From positions 1-64,000 of the forward strand of contig NZ_SJFN01000013.1 in assembly GCF_004328075.1 (NCBI RefSeq): a DNA stretch of 64,000 bases. The letters are read 5' to 3'. Shown here one piece after another: positions 58,225 through 64,000 of this stretch. The notes below the pieces were generated by a model. It did no database searches and was not told the DNA's origin. It saw nothing but the letters and a program-made list of their open reading frames with translations. The stretch comes from Siculibacillus lacustris (lineage in GTDB: Bacteria > Pseudomonadota > Alphaproteobacteria > Rhizobiales > Ancalomicrobiaceae). Position 1 is the first letter of the stretch. The number at the start of each line of letters is the position of its first letter. Both the position numbers and the translations under genes were made by a program.

Positions 58225-58473
58225 ATGAGCCTGAACATCAAGGATCCCCGAGCGCACAGGCTGGCGCAGGAGATTTCCCGAGCCACCGGTCAGAACATGA
58301 CGCGGGTCGTCATCGAGGCCTTGCAGGAGCGTCTCGACAGGATCGAAGGGCGGAAGAGCCGGGCGAGCGTCGACGAACTCCTGGCGATCGCCGATCGCGC
58401 TGCGGCTCACGTCCGCCGGCCCCTCGTCGACCACGCCGAGCTTCTTTACGACGAGAACGGGCTTCCCAAATGA
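58225..58473 (+). CDS. vapB: VapB-type antitoxin
   Basis: An 82-aa protein starting MSLNIKDPRAHRLAQEISRA, the pattern of Rv0623/PSK-type transcription-factor-like antitoxins: an N-terminal ribbon-helix-helix region (TGQNMTRVVIEALQERLDRI) and an unstructured C-terminal part (RRPLVDHAELLYDENGLPK) that would wrap the toxin. It neutralises VapC and probably represses its own promoter. It overlaps vapC by 4 nt (ATGA). Confidence 0.88.
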   Translation: MSLNIKDPRAHRLAQEISRATGQNMTRVVIEALQERLDRIEGRKSRASVDELLAIADRAAAHVRRPLVDHAELLYDENGLPK

Positions 58474-58856
58474 TCGTCGACACTTCCGCCCTGATCGCGG
58501 TCCTCTGTCGCGAACCCGAGGCCCGGGCCTTCGTCGAACGCATTCACACGACGGACGTCTGCCGCATCTCGGTCGCCAACCTTCTGGAACTCCACATGGT
58601 CGTCGAGCGTCAACTCGGCCCCGAGGGCGCGCGTCAGGTCGATGCCGTTCTCGGTCGGGCCGGGGTCGTCGCCGAACCGGTGACACTCGAACACGGTGAA
58701 TTCGCGCGTCGGGCGTTTCTCGACTTCGGCAAGGGGCGGCATCCGGCCGGACTGAACATCGGCGACTGTTTCGCCTATGCCCTCGCCAAGGCCAACGGCG
58801 AGCCGTTGTTGTTCAAGGGCGACGACTTCTCGCGGACCGACATCGCGATCGCCTGA
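58470..58856 (+). CDS. vapC: VapC-type PIN-domain ribonuclease toxin
   Basis: A 128-aa PIN-domain protein with the four acidic active-site positions visible: Asp in MIVDTSALIAVL, Glu in VANLLELHMV, Asp in NIGDCFAYALAK and Asp in LLFKGDDFSRTDIAIA. All appear intact, so it is predicted to be an active Mg2+-dependent RNase, often cutting tRNA or 23S rRNA. It ends 8 bp before the sigma-54 promoter of nifE, so the pair exactly fills the space between the nifHDK and nifEN units. Confidence 0.92.
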   Translation: MIVDTSALIAVLCREPEARAFVERIHTTDVCRISVANLLELHMVVERQLGPEGARQVDAVLGRAGVVAEPVTLEHGEFARRAFLDFGKGRHPAGLNIGDCFAYALAKANGEPLLFKGDDFSRTDIAIA

Positions 58857-58864
58857 TCGCCTCC

Positions 58865-58879
58865 TGGCACACCCCTTGC
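58865..58879 (+). promoter_or_regulatory. Sigma-54 promoter of nifENX
   Basis: TGGCACACCCCTTGC is a perfect -24/-12 match, 74 bp upstream of nifE. No perfect TGT-N10-ACA was found between nifK and here; the closest is TGT-N10-ACG at 58097, more than 750 bp away. Confidence 0.92.
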
Positions 58880-58952
58880 TCCTACCTCCTCGATCGATCC
58901 GCTCGCGTCGCCTTTGCGACACGACGGACCAACCCGAGGGGGACCGGACGCC

Positions 58953-60656
58953 ATGCTGTCACCGAAGGTCCAGGCACTCTTCGACGAGCCCGGCTGCGAC
59001 AAGAACGCCGCCAAGGACGAGAAGACGCGCAAGAAGGGTTGCGCCAAGCCCCTGACCCCGGGTGCGGCGGCCGGCGGCTGCGCCTTCGACGGCGCCAAGA
59101 TCGTGCTCCAGCCGATCACCGACTGCGCCCATCTGGTCCATGCGCCGCTCGCCTGCGAGGGCAACTCCTGGGACAACCGCGGTGCCGCCTCGTCGGGCCC
59201 GACCCTGTGGCGCACCTCCTTCACCACCGACCTGACCGAGCTCGACGTCGTGATGGGGCAGGGCGAGCGCAAGCTCTGGAAGGCGATCCGGGAGATCGCC
59301 GAGGCCCATCGCCCGCCGGCGATCTTCGTCTACGAGACCTGCGTCACGGCGCTGATCGGCGACGACCTCGACGCGGTCTGCAGCCATGCTTCGGCGAAGT
59401 TCGGCCTGCCGGTGATCCCGGTCCATGCCGCCGGCTTCGTCGGCTCGAAGAACCTCGGCAACAAGCTCGCCGGCGAGGCGCTGCTCGACCACGTCATCGG
59501 CACGGTCGAGCCCGACGACGTCGGACCTTACGACGTCAACATCCTCGGCGAGTTCAATCTCGCCGGCGAATTCTGGCTGGTGAAGCCGCTGCTCGACGAA
59601 CTCGGCATCCGGGTCCGCGCCTGTGTGCCCGGCGACGCGCGCTACGCCGACGTCGCCGCCGCCCACACGGCGCGGGCCACCATGATGGTGTGCTCGACGG
59701 CGCTGATCAATCTCGCCCGCAAGATGGAAGAGCGCTGGGGCATCCCCTATTTCGAGGGCTCGTTCTACGGCGTCGCCGACACCTCCGAGGCGCTGCGCCA
59801 GCTTTCCCGGATGCTGGTCGCGCGCGGCGCGCCGGCCGATCTCCTCGACCGCACCGAGGCGCTCATCGCCCGCGAAGAGGCGATCGTGTGGGAAAAGCTT
59901 GAGGCCTTCCGGCCGCGGCTCCAGGGCAGACGTGTCCTGCTCAACACCGGCGGCGTCAAGTCGTGGTCGGTGGTCGCCGCGCTGATGGAGATCGGCATCG
60001 AGATCGTCGGCACGTCGGTGAAGAAGTCGACGATCGAGGACAAGGAGCGGATCAAGCAGATCCTCAAGGACGAGAACCACACCTTCGACGGCATGGCGCC
60101 GCGCGACCTCTACGCGCTGCTCGAGCGCGCCGACGCCGACATCATGTTGTCGGGCGGCCGCACCCAGTTCATCGCCCTGAAGGCGCGGATGCCCTGGCTC
60201 GACATCAACCAGGAGCGCCAATACCCCTACGCCGGCTACGACGGCATGGTCGAGATGGTCCGCCAGATCGATCTGGCGATCCACAATCCGATCTGGGAGC
60301 AGGTGAGGGCGGTCTCGCCGTTCGATGCCGACGGGCGGGTGATCGGCGAGAGCGTGATCGGGTCGGGGCGCGGCGTCGTCGCGATCGGCGGCGCCCAGCC
60401 CCCCCTCCCTGTCCCTCCCCCTCCAGGGGGGAGGGGACCCGTGGGGATGGGGTCTTCGTACGACGATGCGTGGGGCTCCTCCGACGCCGCGACGCCCATC
60501 GACGCCGATGGTGCGATCGCCCTCACCCCGGCGTCCTCTCCCCCCTCGAGGGGGAGAGACAGAGAGGGGGGGCTCGGCCTCTCGATCTCGGTCGCCTCCA
60601 CCCCCACCCACAAGAAGTTCGCCGCCGCCGGGTCCGGCGACGCCGACGACTGTTGA
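58953..60656 (+). CDS. nifE: Nitrogenase cofactor scaffold NifE with unusual C-terminal extension
   Basis: NifE pairs with NifN to form the scaffold on which NifB-co is matured to FeMo-co. The NifD-like core is complete (PLACEGNSWDNRGAASSGPT, VYETCVTALIGDDLDAV, LLNTGGVKSWSVVAALMEIG, AIHNPIWEQVRAV). The family ends at roughly residue 470. Here the frame continues to 567 aa because a palindromic repeat element (60399-60572) is embedded in frame, giving PPLPVPPPPGGRGPVG and SPPSRGRDREGGLG, before a tail KKFAAAGSGDADDC. GAGGGGGA precedes the ATG at 58953. It starts its own sigma-54 transcript. Confidence 0.95.
   Translation: MLSPKVQALFDEPGCDKNAAKDEKTRKKGCAKPLTPGAAAGGCAFDGAKIVLQPITDCAHLVHAPLACEGNSWDNRGAASSGPTLWRTSFTTDLTELDVVMGQGERKLWKAIREIAEAHRPPAIFVYETCVTALIGDDLDAVCSHASAKFGLPVIPVHAAGFVGSKNLGNKLAGEALLDHVIGTVEPDDVGPYDVNILGEFNLAGEFWLVKPLLDELGIRVRACVPGDARYADVAAAHTARATMMVCSTALINLARKMEERWGIPYFEGSFYGVADTSEALRQLSRMLVARGAPADLLDRTEALIAREEAIVWEKLEAFRPRLQGRRVLLNTGGVKSWSVVAALMEIGIEIVGTSVKKSTIEDKERIKQILKDENHTFDGMAPRDLYALLERADADIMLSGGRTQFIALKARMPWLDINQERQYPYAGYDGMVEMVRQIDLAIHNPIWEQVRAVSPFDADGRVIGESVIGSGRGVVAIGGAQPPLPVPPPPGGRGPVGMGSSYDDAWGSSDAATPIDADGAIALTPASSPPSRGRDREGGLGLSISVASTPTHKKFAAAGSGDADDC
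60399..60572. repeat. Paired inverted repeat element inside nifE, copy 3
   Basis: The left arm (60399-60438) is almost identical to that of the nifD-nifK copy, CCCCCCCTCCCTGTCCCTCC..CCAGGGGGGAGGGGAC. The right arm (60534-60572) is its inverted but more diverged partner, with GAGAGACAGAGAG. The element is 174 bp, 58 codons, so it keeps the nifE frame. It adds residues of about 483-540 of NifE. Confidence 0.9.
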
Positions 60657-60666
60657 GGAGGGCGCC

Positions 60667-62052
60667 ATGACCACCATCCTCCCCGTCACCAAGTCCGCGT
60701 CGGTCAATCCGCTCAAGTCGAGCCAGCCGCTCGGCGCCGCCTTCGCCTTCCTCGGCGTCGATCGCTGCGTGCCGCTGTTCCACGGCAGCCAGGGCTGCAC
60801 CTCTTTTGCGCTGGTGCTGTTCGTGCGCCACTTCAAAGAGACCATTCCGCTCCAGACCACCGCGATGGACGAGGTCGCGACGATCATGGGCGGCGCCGAT
60901 CACCTCGAAGAGGCGATCCTCAACCTGAAGTCCCGCACCAAACCCGAATTGATCGGCGTCTGCACCACCGCCCTGGTCGAGACCCGCGGCGAGGACTTCG
61001 CCGGCGATCTCGCCACCATCCGCGCCCGCCGGGCCGAGGCGCTGGCCGGCACCGAAGTGGTGCTCGCCGCCACTCCCGACTTCACCGGCTCGATCGAAGA
61101 GGGTTGGTCCAAGGCGGTGGTCGGCATGATCGAGACGATCGTCGATCGCACGCCCCAGCGCCGCGATCCCCGCCGCGTCGCCGTGCTGCCGGGCTGGAAC
61201 CTCACCGTCGCCGACATCGAGGAGATCCGCGACACCATCGAAGCCTTCGGCCTCGAACCGGTGATCCTGCCCGACGTCTCCGGGGCGCTCGACGGCACCG
61301 TGCCCGGCAAGTGGATCCCCACCACCTACGGCGGCACCCGAGTCGCCGATATCCGTTCGCTCGGTAGCTGCGTCCATACCCTCGCCATCGGCGAGGGCCA
61401 GCGCGCCGCGGCTGAAGCCCTCGAAGCGGTCGCCGGCGTCCCCTTCACGCTGTTCGAGACCCTGACCGGCCTGAAGCCGGTCGACCGCTTCGTCACCGCC
61501 CTCGCCGAACTGTCGGGCGCCCCGGTGCCGGCGAAGCTGCGCCGCCGCCGCTCGCAGCTCGCCGACGCCCTGCTCGACGGCCACTTCCACTTCGGCGGCA
61601 AGAAGATCGCCATCGCCGCCGAACCCGACCACCTGTTCCAGTTGTCGACCTTCTTCGTCGGGATGGGCGCCGAGATCGTCGCCGCGGTGACCACCACCGG
61701 CACCTCGCCGATCCTGCGCAAGGTGCCCGCCGATACCGTCAAGGTCGGCGACTTCGGCGACTTCGAGACGCTGGCGGTCGGTGCCGACCTGCTGGTCGGC
61801 CACAGCCATGCCCGTCAGGCCGCCGAGCGGCTGGACATCCCCTTGATGCGGGTCGGCTTCCCCGTCTTCGACCGGCTCGGCGCCCAGCACCGCTGCCACG
61901 TCGGCTGGAGCGGCACCCGCGATCTGATCTTCGAAGTGTCCAACATCTTCCAAGCCAATGTCCGGGAGCCCACCCCGGATGCCCTCAACCCGCTCCTGAA
62001 CCGGGAGGCCGTCCATGACCGCCGTACGCCGCCTGACGCTCGTGCCCACTGA
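60667..62052 (+). CDS. nifN: Nitrogenase cofactor scaffold NifN
   Basis: A 461-aa NifK-like subunit of the NifEN scaffold: SVNPLKSSQPLGAAFAFLGV, RCVPLFHGSQGCTSFALVLF, FKETIPLQTTAMDEVATIMG, ALVETRGEDFAGDLATI, LPDVSGALDG and MRVGFPVFDRLGAQHRCHVG. A GGAGGGCGCC ribosome-binding site sits 3 nt after the nifE stop region. Its end overlaps the nifX start by 38 nt, so translation is coupled. Confidence 0.96.
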   Translation: MTTILPVTKSASVNPLKSSQPLGAAFAFLGVDRCVPLFHGSQGCTSFALVLFVRHFKETIPLQTTAMDEVATIMGGADHLEEAILNLKSRTKPELIGVCTTALVETRGEDFAGDLATIRARRAEALAGTEVVLAATPDFTGSIEEGWSKAVVGMIETIVDRTPQRRDPRRVAVLPGWNLTVADIEEIRDTIEAFGLEPVILPDVSGALDGTVPGKWIPTTYGGTRVADIRSLGSCVHTLAIGEGQRAAAEALEAVAGVPFTLFETLTGLKPVDRFVTALAELSGAPVPAKLRRRRSQLADALLDGHFHFGGKKIAIAAEPDHLFQLSTFFVGMGAEIVAAVTTTGTSPILRKVPADTVKVGDFGDFETLAVGADLLVGHSHARQAAERLDIPLMRVGFPVFDRLGAQHRCHVGWSGTRDLIFEVSNIFQANVREPTPDALNPLLNREAVHDRRTPPDARAH

Positions 62053-62512
62053 CGGGGCCGAGGCCACCTCCGCCGAGCGCCCGGCCGGCGCCGTGCGCGT
62101 GGCGATCGCCACCTCCGACATGAAGGGGCTCAACGCCCACTTCGGCTCGGCCGCCCGCTTCGCCGTCTACGACGTCACCAAGGACGGCTGGAGCTTCGTC
62201 GAAGCCCTCGCCTTCGACGACGTCACCCAGGAGTCCGGCCAACACAAGACCGACGGCGACGACCGCATCACCCCCAAGGTCGAGGCGCTGGCCGGCTGTC
62301 ACCTGCTGTTCTGCCTGGCGATCGGCGGGCCTTCGGCGGCCAAGGTGGTCGCCCACAAGATCCATCCGATCAAGGTCGCTCAGGCCTCGCCGATCGACGA
62401 GGTGCTGGAGCGCACCCGCACCATGCTCGCCGGAACGCCGCCGCCGTGGCTGCGCAAGGTCCTCGCCGAGGCCGGCTTCGCCCCCCCCAAACCTTCCTTC
62501 GCCGACGACTGA
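62015..62512 (+). CDS. nifX: Nitrogen fixation protein NifX
   Basis: A 165-aa dinitrogenase-iron-molybdenum-cofactor-binding-domain protein: RVAIATSDMKGLNAHFGSAA, FAVYDVTKDGWSFVEALAFD, and LLFCLAIGGPSAAKVVAHKI followed by HPIKV. NifX binds NifB-co/VK cluster and passes it to NifEN. The ATG at 62015 lies inside nifN, behind GGGAGG. Confidence 0.95.
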   Translation: MTAVRRLTLVPTDGAEATSAERPAGAVRVAIATSDMKGLNAHFGSAARFAVYDVTKDGWSFVEALAFDDVTQESGQHKTDGDDRITPKVEALAGCHLLFCLAIGGPSAAKVVAHKIHPIKVAQASPIDEVLERTRTMLAGTPPPWLRKVLAEAGFAPPKPSFADD

Positions 62513-62522
62513 GGAGTCCCCG

Positions 62523-62996
62523 ATGACCGACGCCACCGCCACTCTCTCCGCCGACGACGCGGCTCTCGCGACGCCCTTCCTCGCCACCCTGGTGCGCATC
62601 ATGCGCGCCGAGGACGCCTACGGCGCCTGGGAGAAGCGCTCCGACGCCCATCTCCTCAAGGACTTCATCCTGACCAAGGAACAGCGCCGCGAGATCCCGA
62701 TCATCGGCGATCCCGATCCGGACGTGCTGTGGCGGGTCGACAAGTTCTACGCGGCGATCGGCCTGACCATCGAGGGGCGGACTGGCTTCGTCGCCTCGCC
62801 GATGATGAAGATCGGCCACGAGGGCTTCGGCCGGGTGATCCTCACCGTCGGCCGTCTGGTGGTGCTGTCGCGCAGCCTGCGCGACGTCCATCGCTGGGGC
62901 CACGAGGACCTGACCAAGCTCGCCGAGGCCGGCACCAAGGCGGTCGACGAAGCCTGCGAGATGATCGCCAAATATCCCGGCCTCGCCGACTGGTGA
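62523..62996 (+). CDS. NifX-associated nitrogen fixation protein (DUF269)
   Basis: A 157-aa DUF269 protein: ATPFLATLVRIMRAEDAYGA, WEKRSDAHLLKDFILTKEQR, KFYAAIGLTIEGRTGFVASP with MMKIGHEGFGRVI, and GRLVVLSRSLRDVHRWG. It regularly follows nifX and its biochemical role is unknown. It starts 10 bp after nifX behind GAGGAG. Confidence 0.95.
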   Translation: MTDATATLSADDAALATPFLATLVRIMRAEDAYGAWEKRSDAHLLKDFILTKEQRREIPIIGDPDPDVLWRVDKFYAAIGLTIEGRTGFVASPMMKIGHEGFGRVILTVGRLVVLSRSLRDVHRWGHEDLTKLAEAGTKAVDEACEMIAKYPGLADW

Positions 62997-63034
62997 TCCC
63001 TTTCGGATCGGGGCGGCTCCCGCCCCTCCGTCGT

Positions 63035-63117
63035 CATCCCCGGCGCGACCGACCCTTTCCAGGGGGCGGCGCCCGGTCTCGTGGGCCGATCGGGCGCTCC
63101 CCGGAGCGCCGGGGATG
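63035..63117. repeat. Inverted repeat in the DUF269 to CCE_0567-type gap
   Basis: Perfect 12-bp arms CATCCCCGGCGC (63035-63046) and GCGCCGGGGATG (63106-63117) enclose GC-rich sequence, a type of dispersed element common in Hyphomicrobiales. A separate perfect 20-bp palindrome of CCGACGACCC and its complement follows at 63132-63151. Confidence 0.75.
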
Positions 63118-63217
63118 GCACACCCGCCAAGCCGACGACCCGGGTCGTCGGTCCGACAACGGCGACCTCGTCGCCCCGAGAGGCGGCCGCACGCGGGCCG
63201 CGCCAGGAGATCCGATC

Positions 63218-63418
63218 ATGTCCGACGTCGATGCCCTGAAGGCGGAGATCAAGAAGCTCTCGGCCAAGGCGATCAACGCCAAGATGAACCTGCACGACCT
63301 CTCCGAGGAACTGCCGGTCGGCTGGCAGACCATTCTCGGCGTCGCCCAGGCGACCCACGACGCCTATGCCGCCCTCGAAGCGGCCCGGGCCCAGCTCAAG
63401 GCGATGGAGGCCGCGTGA
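63218..63418 (+). CDS. CCE_0567/DUF683-type small nif protein
   Basis: A 66-aa helical protein: MSDVDALKAEIKKLSAKAIN, AKMNLHDLSEELPVGWQTIL and AYAALEAARAQLKAMEAA. It matches the small metalloprotein-like family found between the NifX-associated gene and ferredoxin III. Function unresolved. Its TGA shares a base with the ATG of fdxB (TGATG). AGGAGATCC precedes the start. Confidence 0.93.
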   Translation: MSDVDALKAEIKKLSAKAINAKMNLHDLSEELPVGWQTILGVAQATHDAYAALEAARAQLKAMEAA

Positions 63419-63735
63419 TGTCCGACTTCAACACCCGCGACGGCTCCACCTGGATGCCGGAATACCTGACCACCATCGACGGCGCGACCTGCATCGGCTG
63501 CGGCCGTTGCTACAAGGTCTGTTCGCGCGACGTCATGCACCTCTACGGCGTCGACGACGAGGGCGAGATCCTCGGCCAGTGCGTCGAAGGCGAGGACGAG
63601 GACTTCGACGGCGAACTGAACCGCATGATCATGGTGGTCGACAAGGCCGGCGCCTGCATCGGCTGCGGCGCCTGCGCCCGGGTCTGTCCGAAGAACTGCC
63701 AGACCCACGTCGCCGCCGACAAGATCGCCGCCTGA
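63418..63735 (+). CDS. fdxB: Nif-specific ferredoxin III (FdxB)
   Basis: A 105-aa 2[4Fe-4S] ferredoxin with CIGCGRCYKVCSR (about residues 25-37) and CIGCGACARVCPKNCQ near the C-terminus, separated by an acidic insert (EGEDEDFDGELNRM), the pattern of ferredoxin III nif-specific proteins. Probably an electron carrier to nitrogenase or to its assembly. It overlaps the upstream gene by 1 nt. Confidence 0.95.
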   Translation: MSDFNTRDGSTWMPEYLTTIDGATCIGCGRCYKVCSRDVMHLYGVDDEGEILGQCVEGEDEDFDGELNRMIMVVDKAGACIGCGACARVCPKNCQTHVAADKIAA

Positions 63736-63777
63736 GCGGCGATCGCGACCGCGCTCGCCCCGGCGAGCGCCGGCCCC

Positions 63778-63819
63778 GCGGCGGACGATCGTCGCCCCCC
63801 TGGGACGATCGTCCGCCGC
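63778..63819 (+). terminator. Perfect 16-bp stem-loop between fdxB and nifQ
   Basis: Arms 63778-63793 and 63804-63819 pair without mismatch around a 10-nt C-rich loop. It begins 43 bp after fdxB and ends 75 bp before nifQ. No T tract, so it may be an attenuator, processing or stability element instead of a full terminator. Confidence 0.65.
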
Positions 63820-63894
63820 TCGGGCGCCCGCCGCGACCGCCGGTCGGATCCGTTCCGGCCTCGCGACGTTCCGTTCCCGCGCGGAGAAACGCCG

Positions 63895-64000
63895 ATGTCG
63901 AGCGATTTCCATGCCGACCTGATGGCCGCCCGGCGCCCCACGACGGATGCCTTCGACGACCACGTCCTGGCTTGCGTCCTGGCGCAGGGGCTCGCGGAAG
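63895..64000 (+). CDS. nifQ: NifQ, N-terminal fragment cut by window edge
   Basis: Thirty-five codons from the ATG at 63895 (behind GCGGAGAAAC): MSSDFHADLMAARRPTTDAF then DDHVLACVLAQGLAE. The D-A-F-D-x-H-V-x-A-x-V-L-A pattern matches the start of NifQ, a molybdenum-donating iron-sulfur protein for FeMo-co, and the position after fdxB is its usual one. The cysteine cluster that would confirm it is outside the window. Confidence 0.7.
   Translation, partial: MSSDFHADLMAARRPTTDAFDDHVLACVLAQGLAE

Overview
The window is one contiguous piece of a very GC-rich alphaproteobacterial chromosome. Gene content and order (dgt-argS-SPOR-nagZ-scpA-scpB-tatABC-serS, an exoR-like Sel1 gene, popZ, tolC beside a pcm-like gene, erpA) point to the order Hyphomicrobiales (Rhizobiales). 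A free-living diazotroph of the Pleomorphomonadaceae type is a reasonable guess, but the sequence alone does not settle genus or species.

Positions 1-41000 are mostly housekeeping. The left edge holds the 5' part of an IS256-family transposase abutting the 3' remnant of a secreted-protein gene. Then come ydcF-like, hspQ, a malyl-CoA lyase family gene, an AEC carrier, a UbiH-like monooxygenase, DUF2182 and TerC membrane proteins, a quinone oxidoreductase, a TMEM175-like channel, rimO, a CbiX-like chelatase gene, tRNA-Asn, cobU, tRNA-Cys, a CBS-BON protein, pcm-like/tolC, popZ, valS, exoR-like, xthA, a trypsin-like protease and erpA. The dgt to serS block couples aminoacyl-tRNA synthetases, cell-wall recycling (NagZ), condensin partners (ScpAB) and the complete Tat translocase.

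Positions 41000-64000 are a nitrogen-fixation island. NifA carries the C-x11-C-x19-C-x4-C signature of oxygen-sensitive alphaproteobacterial NifA. Four sigma-54 promoters can be read directly: before nifB, before nifH, before nifE, and one pointing leftward to a 2Fe-2S ferredoxin/ferritin-like pair divergent from nifH. Three perfect TGT-N10-ACA NifA sites accompany the nifB promoter and the divergent nifH region. The transcription units appear to be nifB-fdxN-LRV-nifZ-nifT; nifHDK, closed by a hairpin terminator; and nifE-nifN-nifX-DUF269-CCE_0567-type-fdxB-nifQ (nifQ is cut by the window edge). A SIR2-like gene and three non-nif genes (FMN reductase, AroE-like, HDAC-like) lie between the nifB and nifH units.

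The most unusual features are: a VapBC-type toxin-antitoxin module wedged exactly between the nifHDK terminator and the nifE promoter; a family of paired inverted GC-rich repeat elements, one between nifD and nifK and one inside the nifE reading frame (174 nt, 58 codons, frame-preserving), giving NifE a low-complexity C-terminal extension; and a perfect 16-bp stem-loop between fdxB and nifQ.
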